Of a DNA stretch of 64,000 nt, positions 44,751 to 52,204 are shown in pieces. The DNA is taken from the NCBI GenBank assembly GCA_964251965.1, contig CAXULQ010000008.1:124001-188000 (forward strand). Reading direction: 5' to 3'. Source of the stretch: Mucilaginibacter_A sp964251965. Lineage in GTDB: Bacteria; Bacteroidota; Bacteroidia; Sphingobacteriales; Sphingobacteriaceae. Every line of letters begins with the position of its first letter. Position 1 is the first letter of the stretch. The notes beneath the pieces are model-generated. The model worked only from the letters and a program-made list of their open reading frames with translations. It ran no database searches and had not been told where the DNA came from. The translations under genes were made by a program, and so were the position numbers.

Positions 44751-45404
44751 TTACAGCTTCATCCTCTCCCTAAAACCGCCGTTCTTCATCAAAAACTTGC
44801 CGTAATCCAGCAAATTATCAACCGGTGAACGTTGGAACAAATCGAAAGTAACATTTACGCCTTTTTCAATAGCTTCATCTGTTTTTTCAAAACCTTTGGA
44901 TTCGTCGTTTACCCAAAAATTCAGGATAAAACCAAACTGGATCCACAAAGCGTCTTTGTAACGGTTGGCCAAAAATTTACGGTCGGCCAGTTCGCCGGTT
45001 TCAATGCCATCCTGTAAAATCTGCACGCTAAAGTTTTCAAATTCTTCCTTTAAACCTGCATATATTTTTGGTGTGCCCATGCCTTTTGCAGCGCGTTTGC
45101 TGCTGTAAACCGCGAAGCTTCTTTTACCCTTCAATAATTCGAAAAAGCTGTAGAAAAATGATAAGCCTTTTTCGCGGGCAGAATATTGCGGCCAAACTTC
45201 CTGGGTTTTAATTTCGGCAATGGTTTTTAGGGCAAGGTCTGTCCAGATGCTTTGCTCCAAGCCTTCAAACGAACCGAAATGCTGGTAGAACTCTTCTTCG
45301 GAGAACTCATTTTTTTTGGCGAAAATGTAAACAGATTTTGGCTGTTCGCCTTCGGTCAGCACATAATCAATATAATCGTTCTGGATTTTTTCTGTTGAAA
45401 CCAT
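44751..45404 (-). CDS. TetR/AcrR-family regulator (divergent helix-turn-helix)
   Basis: 217 residues. The N-terminal segment SVYIFAKKNEFSEEEFYQHFGSFEGLEQSIW keeps the helix-turn-helix pattern of the TetR family but is divergent. The rest is helical (KRSFAVYSSKRAAKGMGTPKIYAGLKEEFENF). In Bacteroidota this protein is found with ABC1-kinase genes; a PIN module separates them here. The ligand is unknown. A one-mismatch 12-mer (45115) lies inside. Confidence 0.8.
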   Translation of the reverse strand: MVSTEKIQNDYIDYVLTEGEQPKSVYIFAKKNEFSEEEFYQHFGSFEGLEQSIWTDLALKTIAEIKTQEVWPQYSAREKGLSFFYSFFELLKGKRSFAVYSSKRAAKGMGTPKIYAGLKEEFENFSVQILQDGIETGELADRKFLANRYKDALWIQFGFILNFWVNDESKGFEKTDEAIEKGVNVTFDLFQRSPVDNLLDYGKFLMKNGGFRERMKL

Positions 45405-45416
45405 GATTTTATATGA

Positions 45417-45541
45417 TAAAAGAAGTATGTTAATTATTTGATGAATTTACGGACAATTTGCTTGCCCGGCGTTGCTAAAAGAAGGTTTGATTTTAAACTG
45501 ACAAACCCGCGCCGCAAAAAAACCATTGCTAAAAAAAGCAT
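45417..45541 (+). repeat. Three 12-mer repeat variants in the TetR-flavin reductase gap
   Basis: Copies start at 45417 (…GTAT), 45476 (two to three mismatches) and 45530 (one mismatch, TAAAAAAAGCAT), all + strand. The gap (45405-45540) has no convincing gene; a + strand frame at 45438 is likely a shadow or chance. Confidence 0.5.
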
Positions 45542-46179
45542 TAGTCGGCATGCAACTCCTCCGGAAATTTATCTGCTTTGGCATAACTTAAACGCGCCAG
45601 TTTTTTGGTGGTGTGATAGCAATCCAAACCGGAAACCGTAACCGAGCCGGCCTTTTCCAAATCCACAAAACCGTCTTTGCTTACCAAACCTTCGTTAACT
45701 TTTACCCATTTTATTTCGCCGATGATGATGCTCGTTTCGTTATGGCTTACCGGCAGAATTTCTTTCAGTTCCAACCCGATCGATAAGGAAGATTCTGCAA
45801 CATAAGGTGCTTTAAAATCATCAACATAAGCTTCGGCAAAACCACAATGTTTAAACTCAGAATCTCCGGAAGGATAACGCGCGCTGGCCTGATGCGCTTC
45901 TTTATAAAACTCAGCCAAAATATTATTTAACGTATAAAAACCTGTTGTTTTGATGTTTTTCAACGTATCGTGCTGCGGGCCGGGCGGACGGGCGACCATG
46001 CCAACTAACGGCGGATTTGCACCCAAATGAAAAATCGAACTGAAAACCGAAAGATTGGTATTTCCGGCTTCGTCAATCGTTCCCAGCAATTGCAAACTTT
46101 TAAAACCGCCCAAACTATTGATGAACATGGCGCGAAATTGCTTTTCCATCTGCATCAAAGCATCATAATCGTAAATCAT
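45541..46179 (-). CDS. Flavin reductase-like FMN-binding protein
   Basis: 212 residues with the flavin-reductase split-barrel: NLSVFSSIFHLGANPPLVGMVARP, KNIKTTGFYTLNNI and the GLELKEILPVSHNETSIIIGEI strand. It is probably an NAD(P)H:FMN reductase or FMN-binding protein. It follows the SDR gene by one base and belongs to the photolyase neighbourhood, where a flavin supply would make sense. Confidence 0.85.
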   Translation of the reverse strand: MIYDYDALMQMEKQFRAMFINSLGGFKSLQLLGTIDEAGNTNLSVFSSIFHLGANPPLVGMVARPPGPQHDTLKNIKTTGFYTLNNILAEFYKEAHQASARYPSGDSEFKHCGFAEAYVDDFKAPYVAESSLSIGLELKEILPVSHNETSIIIGEIKWVKVNEGLVSKDGFVDLEKAGSVTVSGLDCYHTTKKLARLSYAKADKFPEELHAD

Positions 46180-46180
46180 T

Positions 46181-46897
46181 TTAAAGTGGTTTTAGGGTGG
46201 ATAAGCCGCCATCGATGTTGATGATTTGGCCGGTAATCCAGGAACTGTCATCCGATAATAAAAACTTTGCTGCGTTTGCCATATCGTCCGGCTCGCCAAA
46301 TTTGCCCAACGGATGGCGTTTGGCAGATGCTTCCCGTTTTTCATCCGTGTTTAATAAATGCTGAGCCAGCGGCGTGTTGGTTAACGAAGGCGCAATTACA
46401 TTTACCCGGATTTTGCTCGAAACAAACTCTGCGGCCAGCGAAACGGCAAAACTTTCTATCGCACCTTTGGAGGCGGCAATGCTGGTGTGGTAGCTCATGC
46501 CAGTGCGCGCCGCAACCGTGCTGAACAAGACCACGGATGCGTTTTCGGCAGCTTTTAAAGCTTTTAACGAAGCCTGGATCAAAGAAACTGCGCCCAAAAC
46601 GTTCAGCGTAAAATCAGTAAGGTAATTTTCGCGGTTTAAACGCTGGAAAGGTTTTAGGTTGATGGAACCGACCGAATAAACCAAACCATCAATTTTCTCC
46701 GGTAATTGTGCTGCAAAACTATTATCATCCGCAGTAAAATCATAAGCGATGTGCGTTACGTTTTCGGGCAGTTCTGTTCCTGCATTTCTGGAAACCACAA
46801 AAACTTTTGCGCCTGCTGCTGTCAGTTGTTTTACCAGTGCCAATCCGATCCCCGAGCTTCCGCCGGCCACAACTATATTTTTTTCTTCAAAACCCAT
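46181..46897 (-). CDS. SDR-family oxidoreductase
   Basis: 238 residues: VVAGGSSGIGLALVKQL, the SVGSINLKPFQRL segment, and Y-x3-K in YHTSIAASKGAIESFAVSLAAEF. The C-terminus ends with GQIINIDGGLSTLKP. It is typical of chaperone-like or reductase SDRs. The ATG (46895-46897) is the end of an exact 12-mer repeat (46896-46907). Together with the flavin reductase it makes a two-gene unit. Confidence 0.88.
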   Translation of the reverse strand: MGFEEKNIVVAGGSSGIGLALVKQLTAAGAKVFVVSRNAGTELPENVTHIAYDFTADDNSFAAQLPEKIDGLVYSVGSINLKPFQRLNRENYLTDFTLNVLGAVSLIQASLKALKAAENASVVLFSTVAARTGMSYHTSIAASKGAIESFAVSLAAEFVSSKIRVNVIAPSLTNTPLAQHLLNTDEKREASAKRHPLGKFGEPDDMANAAKFLLSDDSSWITGQIINIDGGLSTLKPL

Positions 46898-46979
46898 GCT
46901 TCTTTTACAGGCTAAATTTGTTAGCTGTGATGTGGTAACATAACTTGCATTTGTTTGTTCAGTATAAATCTAAACTGTT

Positions 46980-47144
46980 ATGCTTCCCACAAAAAAATAT
47001 ACTAAATCTAATTTGCCATCTAAAATTTGTGTGCATTGCGGCAGGCCGTTTGAGTGGCGTAAAAAATGGGAGAAATGTTGGGACGAAGTAAAATATTGCA
47101 GCGAAGGGTGCCGAAAAGCCAAATCAGCCGGAAAAATATCTTAA
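46980..47144 (+). CDS. DUF2256 zinc-ribbon protein
   Basis: A 54-residue frame: MLPTKKYTKSNLPSKICVHC, then GRPFEWRKKWEKCWDEVKYC and SEGCRKAKSAGKIS. It has a CxxC (C17, C20) and a CxxxC (C40, C44) zinc pattern and matches DUF2256, a small family usually adjacent to cryptochrome or photolyase genes. It lies 42 bp before the DASH cryptochrome on the same strand. Its size explains why automatic calling could miss it. Confidence 0.85.
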   Translation: MLPTKKYTKSNLPSKICVHCGRPFEWRKKWEKCWDEVKYCSEGCRKAKSAGKIS

Positions 47145-47186
47145 AGAAAACAACGATTTTATACTTAATTTGTAATCATTATAAAT

Positions 47187-48638
47187 ATGAGCGGCAAAAC
47201 GATTTTAGTTTGGTTTAGAAATGATTTGCGGATCCAGGACAATGAAGTGCTGACGGAAGCCGTGAACAAGGCCGACACGGTTTTACCGGTTTATTGTTTC
47301 GATCCGTTTTATTACCGCAATACTTCTTTTAGCACACAAAAAACAGGGAATTTCCGGGCACGTTTTATTCAGGAATCTGTTGCTGATTTACGCCAGTCGT
47401 TAAAAAATTTAGGCGGAGAACTGATTGTCCGGATGGGCGATCCAGCTGTGATCATTCCCGAACTGGCACAGCAATACCAGGTTTCCGAAGTTTATCACCA
47501 CCGCGAAGTAGCTTTTGAGGAAACGGGCATTTCTGCAAAAGTAGAAGCCGCCCTGTGGAAACTGAAGCTTAATCTGAAGCATTTTATCGGCCACACTTTA
47601 CACAATAAAGAAGATTTGCCGTTCCCGATCAAGGATATCCCGGATGCTTTTGCCGTTTTCCGCAAAAAAGTAGAACGTGATAGCCAGGTGCGCCGTTGTA
47701 CCATTTCCCCCGCAAAAATCACTACACCAGAAATTATTGATGCCGGTGAAATACCAACTTTGGCCGAACTCGGTTTAACAGAACCTTTTGATGATGAGCG
47801 CGCTGTGATGCGTTTTATCGGCGGGGAAACGGAAGGTTTGAAAAGGCTAAACAATTTTGCCGGAGATGAAAGCCAGGATAAAACATTAAAAACAGCCAAC
47901 AGCAGTTTAGGGGCTGATTTTGCCAACACAATGTCGGTTTGGTTATCGATGGGCTGTATTTCCCCGCGGCAAATTTACTGGCGGGTGCAGCAGTACGAAA
48001 AAACGCATGGCAGTAATGCGCTAACCCATGCCATTGTGCTGGAACTGCTTTGGCGGGATTATTATCGTTTTATGTTCAAAAAACACGGCGATCAGTTTTT
48101 TCAGAAAGAAGGATTTAAAGGTGAAGCACCTCCGGAAGCTGCCAACCAGGACGAACTGCTGGAAAAATGGAAAGCCGGGCAAACCGGTGTGCCTTTTATT
48201 GATGCCGTAATGCTCGAAATGAATGCAACGGGTTATACCAGCATCCGCGGGCGGTATAATGCTGCCAGCTTTTTAGTACGGGATTTACAGGCAAACTGGA
48301 CTTGCGGTGCGGCTTATTTTGAAGAAAAACTGATTGATTACAGCCCGGCAACAAACTGGGGAAACTGGGCATCTGTTGCCGGCGTGGGCAATGATTTGAA
48401 GGAAAACCGTTCTGTTAACGTGATCAAGCAAGCCGGAGAAGCCGACCCGAAAGGGCAATATGTAAAGCTTTGGGTGCCGGAGTTGAGTGCCATCCCCGGA
48501 AAGCAAATCCATACACCGTTTTTTTTGTCGGAAGCAGAATTGGCTGTTTACGGTGTAAAACCCGGCCGCGATTACCCAAAGCTGATCATCGACCCAAAAT
48601 GGCAAAAATTGAAGGATAAGAATGAGAGTATTTTTTGA
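47187..48638 (+). CDS. cry: DASH-family cryptochrome/photolyase
   Basis: 483 residues. Antenna domain at the start (ILVWFRNDLRIQDNEVLTEAV), cofactor domain with MLEMNATGYTSIRGRYNAASFLVRDL, LIDYSPATNWGNWASVAGVGND and KLWVPELSAIPGKQIHTPF, all DASH hallmarks. DASH proteins bind FAD and MTHF and repair CPDs in single-stranded DNA or act as blue-light sensors. A one-mismatch 12-mer (47320) lies inside the coding region. It is followed directly by the first boundary of the cassette array. Confidence 0.92.
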   Translation: MSGKTILVWFRNDLRIQDNEVLTEAVNKADTVLPVYCFDPFYYRNTSFSTQKTGNFRARFIQESVADLRQSLKNLGGELIVRMGDPAVIIPELAQQYQVSEVYHHREVAFEETGISAKVEAALWKLKLNLKHFIGHTLHNKEDLPFPIKDIPDAFAVFRKKVERDSQVRRCTISPAKITTPEIIDAGEIPTLAELGLTEPFDDERAVMRFIGGETEGLKRLNNFAGDESQDKTLKTANSSLGADFANTMSVWLSMGCISPRQIYWRVQQYEKTHGSNALTHAIVLELLWRDYYRFMFKKHGDQFFQKEGFKGEAPPEAANQDELLEKWKAGQTGVPFIDAVMLEMNATGYTSIRGRYNAASFLVRDLQANWTCGAAYFEEKLIDYSPATNWGNWASVAGVGNDLKENRSVNVIKQAGEADPKGQYVKLWVPELSAIPGKQIHTPFFLSEAELAVYGVKPGRDYPKLIIDPKWQKLKDKNESIF

Positions 48639-48673
48639 GGGGCTTTTAGCGGTGAACTTTCGGCAATCAGCGG

Positions 48674-48686
48674 GTTAGCCGCTATT
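48674..48686 (+). repeat. Left boundary of cassette 1 (13-bp arm)
   Basis: GTTAGCCGCTATT at 48674-48686 is the perfect reverse complement of AATAGCGGCTAAC at 49575-49587, which sits at the start of the first attC-like site. The 35 bp before it (TTCGGCAATCAGCGG) look like a decayed half-site. The boundary lies 36 bp after the cryptochrome stop. Confidence 0.75.
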
Positions 48687-48775
48687 TGGGGAACAATTAC
48701 TAAACGCTTAGGTAGGTAACCTTACTTAAAGAGCCTAATTTTAAACTCTTTTTGAACATCTTAAATAACGTTTCA

Positions 48776-49525
48776 ATGGAGCAGCATATAGTAAAAATGC
48801 AGAAGGAGTTAGTATGGCTTAAATGGTACGCTGGTTTTTTGACACTGATATTGGCGATCACAGGTTTAGCTACCTTGTCCAATTCTGGTGCCACTCGTTC
48901 AAAAGAAATTACGGCGGAACGTATCAACATCGTTGAAAGCAATGGCAGGCTGCGAATGGTTATTTCCAACAAAGAACGTTCTCCCGAAGTTCTGGCTTAT
49001 GGCAAAGGTTTAACACCACCCATTCCTGGCGGCAATAGGCCGGGGCTGGTCTTCTACAATGATGAAGGCACAGAAAATGGAGGACTGGTGTTTATGGGAG
49101 GAAAAGACAGCAGCGGAAAATATCAAGCAACCGGACACCTTTCTTTTGACCAGTATAACCAGAATCAAGTGCTCTACCTAACCTATGCCGATGACAACGG
49201 CGACCAGAACATCGGGTTGCACGTTGATGACTGGCAAACCTCACCAGCATTTTGGGACTGGCGAGCTAAGTATAAAAAAGCACAACAGCTTTCCAATGGA
49301 CCTGAAAAAGAAGTACTTATGAAAAAAATCATGGAACCCAAGGTAGGTCAAAAAGCATTTGCCCAGCGAGTTTTTGTGGGCAAAGATGAAAGCAAGACTG
49401 CAATGGTAATGCTTTCGGATAGGATGGGAAAACCAAGGCTTCAATTGCTTGTTGATTCAACTGGGGCAGCCAAACTAAACTTCTTGGATGCGCGCGGAAA
49501 CATTACCTATAGTTTACCGAAATAG
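48776..49525 (+). CDS. Cassette 1: hypothetical single-pass membrane protein
   Basis: About 249 residues from the ATG at 48776 (MEQHIVKMQKELVWLKWYAG); an upstream TTG frame to 48752 is discarded. One membrane helix near the N-terminus (GFLTLILAITGLATLS) is followed by a long extracytoplasmic beta-rich part with internally similar segments (INIVESNGRLRMVISNKE; RMGKPRLQLLVDSTGAAKLNFLDARG). I do not recognise the family. It is enclosed by the 13-bp inverted pair and so reads as a cassette gene. Confidence 0.75.
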   Translation: MEQHIVKMQKELVWLKWYAGFLTLILAITGLATLSNSGATRSKEITAERINIVESNGRLRMVISNKERSPEVLAYGKGLTPPIPGGNRPGLVFYNDEGTENGGLVFMGGKDSSGKYQATGHLSFDQYNQNQVLYLTYADDNGDQNIGLHVDDWQTSPAFWDWRAKYKKAQQLSNGPEKEVLMKKIMEPKVGQKAFAQRVFVGKDESKTAMVMLSDRMGKPRLQLLVDSTGAAKLNFLDARGNITYSLPK

Positions 49526-49574
49526 TTACTAACTCGATTTTAAACGAACAGACGGCCAACAGTGGGTTTTGTAC

Positions 49575-49819
49575 AATAGCGGCTAACGAAACGCGGCCTC
49601 AACTTTTTGTTCGCTAATCATCAACAGTTTCGGCTGACCGAATGTAGATGAGCAATAGAAATAAACACCAACTTTTATTATGCTATTTTGCTTCAGTTTC
49701 AGCTGACGGAATAAAATTTAGCTGGTAAAAGAAGCATTAACTTTTGTTATAAATTTAACTTTGGTTTGGGCTGTCGGGTTTCAAATTCCAGTTCTTCGCC
49801 AAGCCCTTTCCATTAGCAG
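49575..49819 (+). repeat. attC-like site A
   Basis: Starts with AATAGCGGCTAAC, the partner of 48674-48686. Its right end (CCAGTTCTTCGCCAAGCC, then CATTAGCAGAA) resembles site B and carries the left boundary of cassette 2 (TTAGCAGAA, 49813-49821). Positions 49669-49819 align by eye with 50657-50809 of site B over about 150 bp. An exact 12-mer repeat lies at 49726-49737. The whole gap 49526-49891 is this element plus a short leader. Confidence 0.7.
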
Positions 49820-49891
49820 AAATACGACGACGACGACCTACACGTCCAAAAAATATTTGACGACCATCCTAATATTTCATAAATTAGCTAA

Positions 49892-50419
49892 GTGGAGAAA
49901 AAAAGAAGTATAGCACTTGATTTTGAAATTGACAAACTTACGAATTCAATCCAAAATACAATTTCTGGTGATAGTTTTCAGACAGAGGTTAGCTTGCTCG
50001 CAAAATCTGATTTCAAATTAATAACTAAGAAAAACGGCTGGTTTTTTAGTTGGAAAAACGAGTTTGACGATAATGCAAAAGAAGTTTACAAGCTAACAGT
50101 TGTTCATAATTTAAATGTTATTCAGGGTTTGTTGAGCTTAACAATAGAAACAGACCATGTATTTATGAACTTGGTCGAAAGTGCCCCTTTCAATATTGGT
50201 AAAAATAAACTTTATGAAGGTGTTGCTGGAAATTTGGTTGCTTATGCTTGCAAAGTTTCTTTTCAAAAAGGTTTTGAAGGTTTCGTTGCGTTCGACGCAA
50301 AGACAAAACTTATTCAGCACTATGAAAAAACGTTAGGCGCGTATCGGTTTGGCGGACAAAGAATGATTATTCCAACACACGCTGCAAAATTTTTAATTGA
50401 CAAGTATTTTAAAAGTTAA
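49892..50419 (+). CDS. Cassette 2: GNAT-like hypothetical protein
   Basis: 175 residues from GTG at 49892. The second half (MNLVESAPFNIGKN, VAGNLVAYACKVSFQKGFEGFVAF, HYEKTLGAYRFGGQRMIIP) has the look of an N-acetyltransferase fold, with an AYAC strand and QKGFEG turn. The first half is unrelated. Function unknown. It lies about 70 bp after the cassette 2 boundary and leads a two-gene unit. Its base composition is AT-richer than the neighbours. Confidence 0.75.
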   Translation: MEKKRSIALDFEIDKLTNSIQNTISGDSFQTEVSLLAKSDFKLITKKNGWFFSWKNEFDDNAKEVYKLTVVHNLNVIQGLLSLTIETDHVFMNLVESAPFNIGKNKLYEGVAGNLVAYACKVSFQKGFEGFVAFDAKTKLIQHYEKTLGAYRFGGQRMIIPTHAAKFLIDKYFKS

Positions 50420-50422
50420 ACA

Positions 50423-50599
50423 ATGGGATATATAAAAGAACCAAAAGGCATAGACTTTATTATTCAAAGTAAGCCTTTGACAGATCAGGAAAGAAAAGAA
50501 ATAAGTAAGTACATTCAAGATTACAAGACAAAGCAATCTGGAAACAAGTCAATAACACAAGTTAGAATGTCTTCTTCAAAGCAAAAAAATTTGACTTGA
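50423..50599 (+). CDS. Cassette 2: small 58-residue protein, hypothetical
   Basis: ATG 50423, 3 bp after the stop of the 175-residue gene. It reads MGYIKEPKGIDFIIQSKPLT, DQERKEISKYIQDYKTKQSG, NKSITQVRMSSSKQKNLT. It is basic and helical, without a signal peptide. The tight spacing suggests translation with the upstream gene. A two-component pair (for example toxin and partner) is conceivable; I do not recognise either. Confidence 0.6.
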   Translation: MGYIKEPKGIDFIIQSKPLTDQERKEISKYIQDYKTKQSGNKSITQVRMSSSKQKNLT

Positions 50600-50610
50600 T
50601 ATAAAAGCAC

Positions 50611-50809
50611 TTCTGCTAACATTGGTTTGGCAAAAAACTGGCTGATGGAAGCTATTGAACTTTTGTTTTACTATTTTGCTTTGGTTTCAGCGGAAGGAAC
50701 AAAATTTAGCCGGTAAAAGAAGCATCAACATTTAATTATAAATTCAACTTTGGTTTCAGCTGAAGAATTTCAAATTCAAGTTTTTCACCAAGCCTTTTCC
50801 GTTATATGC
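50611..50809 (+). repeat. attC-like site B
   Basis: Starts with TTCTGCTAA (50611-50619), perfect partner of TTAGCAGAA (49813-49821). Left arm GGTTTGGCAAAAAAC (50624-50638) faces right arm TTTTTCACCAAGCC (50781-50793). It ends in GTTATATGCT (50801-50810), partner of AGCATATAAC (51921-51930). It carries an exact 12-mer at 50714-50725 in the position matching site A. It fills the 206-bp gap before the S41 gene. Confidence 0.75.
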
Positions 50810-51840
50810 TACTTTTAGACGACATCGAAATGCGTAATCAAATGATAGAAACTAACGAAATGATTGAACTAAAAGCAAACTTTAAGACAAGAAAATGGCT
50901 ATTTTTAGTCATCTTAATATTATTTTTTGCTACATTTAACTATTGCCAAGCCCAAAAACTAAGCAAACCAGAAAAGAATTTTGAGTTTTTTTGGAATACG
51001 TTTGATAAGTATTATCCGAGTTTTAAAATAAGAAAAGTAGATTGGCAAGAACAATACACAAAATATAGACCGTTAGTTACAAAAAATACAACTGACGATG
51101 AACTTTTTAACATTTTGAATGAAATGGTAACTCCGTTGAGAGATGGACACATTGCTATTTCAAAAACTGGCGATTTGCTTGCAAGTGCTAAGTACTCAGC
51201 TTTTCACCAACAATTCCCAACCAAAGACTCCGTCAATCAACTAAGGACTGTGATTGCCAAAAACCTATCTTCTTTGGGTTTTTCTAATTTTATTAAGTTT
51301 AACAGCACTTTTCCGATTGGAGGTTTTTCTACATCAGAACATTATGGATACTTGCAATTGAATGGTTTTGGCGGAATGCCTTTGAAAGAGTTTGAAAAAC
51401 AGTTGGATGAGATGTTAGCAAGGTTTAAAGAAAAAAAAGCTGTGATTATTGATATTCGTATCAATGGTGGTGGAGAGCCTGTATTTGTTGAGGCAGTTGT
51501 AAAAAGATTTTCTAACAGCTTTGAAAAACCATTAGTTTTATTGACCAGCGGGGCATCTATTAGTGCTGCGGATCATTTTGCTATGAATTTGATGGACTTT
51601 CCAAATGTTACAATCATTGGTGAACGCACCGCAGGAATGTTCTCAAGCATGGTGGGCAAAAAGATGCCAAATGGCTGGGAGTTCTCACTTTCACACGAAA
51701 CACATCTGGCAAAGGATGGTAATAATTATGAGGGAGTTGGAATACCAGTAGATATTGAAGTAGCAAATACCAAAGATAACCTTGCAACAGGTAAAGACCC
51801 AGTTTTGAGTAAAGCTATCGAGTTTTTGAGTATCAAATAA
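50806..51840 (+). CDS. Cassette 3: S41-family (tail-specific/C-terminal processing) peptidase
   Basis: Up to 344 residues. An N-terminal membrane anchor or signal (RKWLFLVILILFFATFNYCQAQ) is followed by the S41 domain: DKYYPSFKIRKVDW, VTPLRDGHIAIS, GYLQLNGFGGMPLKEFEKQLD, VIIDIRINGGG, LTSGASISAADHFAMN (nucleophile serine), GERTAGMFSSMVGKKMPNGWEFSLS. No PDZ domain is obvious, so it is tricorn-like or C-terminal-peptidase-like. The ATG at 50806 lies inside the cassette boundary; downstream ATGs (for example 50830 or 50857) are as likely. Confidence 0.82.
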   Translation: MLLLDDIEMRNQMIETNEMIELKANFKTRKWLFLVILILFFATFNYCQAQKLSKPEKNFEFFWNTFDKYYPSFKIRKVDWQEQYTKYRPLVTKNTTDDELFNILNEMVTPLRDGHIAISKTGDLLASAKYSAFHQQFPTKDSVNQLRTVIAKNLSSLGFSNFIKFNSTFPIGGFSTSEHYGYLQLNGFGGMPLKEFEKQLDEMLARFKEKKAVIIDIRINGGGEPVFVEAVVKRFSNSFEKPLVLLTSGASISAADHFAMNLMDFPNVTIIGERTAGMFSSMVGKKMPNGWEFSLSHETHLAKDGNNYEGVGIPVDIEVANTKDNLATGKDPVLSKAIEFLSIK

Positions 51841-51920
51841 AAATATATAATAACCTAATAATTTTGATAAAATCGCTAAGGTAATTACTCAATAAAAAAC
51901 AATCAGTTTGAAAGAAAAGC

Positions 51921-52110
51921 AGCATATAACATAGTATTTGCGAAAAAGTGGGTAGACGGAAGTAATTGAACATCAGGAAATTAATTATACGTTTGTACGG
52001 GCGGACGGAACTTCATAAAGCAGTTGGAAGTAATTGAACTTTTGAACAAATCTGGGCGGACGTTCGGGCAGAACGTTTCCAAATCCCACTTCTTCGCAAA
52101 TGCTCTTCCG
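51921..52110 (+). repeat. attC-like site C
   Basis: Begins with AGCATATAAC, the perfect 10-bp partner of GTTATATGCT at 50801-50810. Left arm AGTATTTGCGAAAAAGTGGG (51933-51952) pairs with right arm CCCACTTCTTCGCAAATGCT (52085-52104) in 18 of 20 positions, including changes shared by both arms (ATTTGCGAA against GGCTTGGCG in A and B). The right end CTTCCG|TCAATAATG starts the next cassette. No 12-mer is present. With 51841-51920 and 52111-52204 it explains the 364-bp gap. Confidence 0.75.
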
Positions 52111-52204
52111 TCAATAATGTACTACCGGCAAATCGCCAACTTAAACCTCACAACGGCTTAGAACGTTTTTTTGTAAATTTGTCTCCCAGTTCAGCAACAA
52201 CAAA

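Noticed and set aside
45438..45641. A + strand frame opening in the TetR-flavin reductase gap
   Set aside because: Half of it overlaps the flavin reductase in antisense, and the rest is low-complexity basic sequence created by repeat copies.
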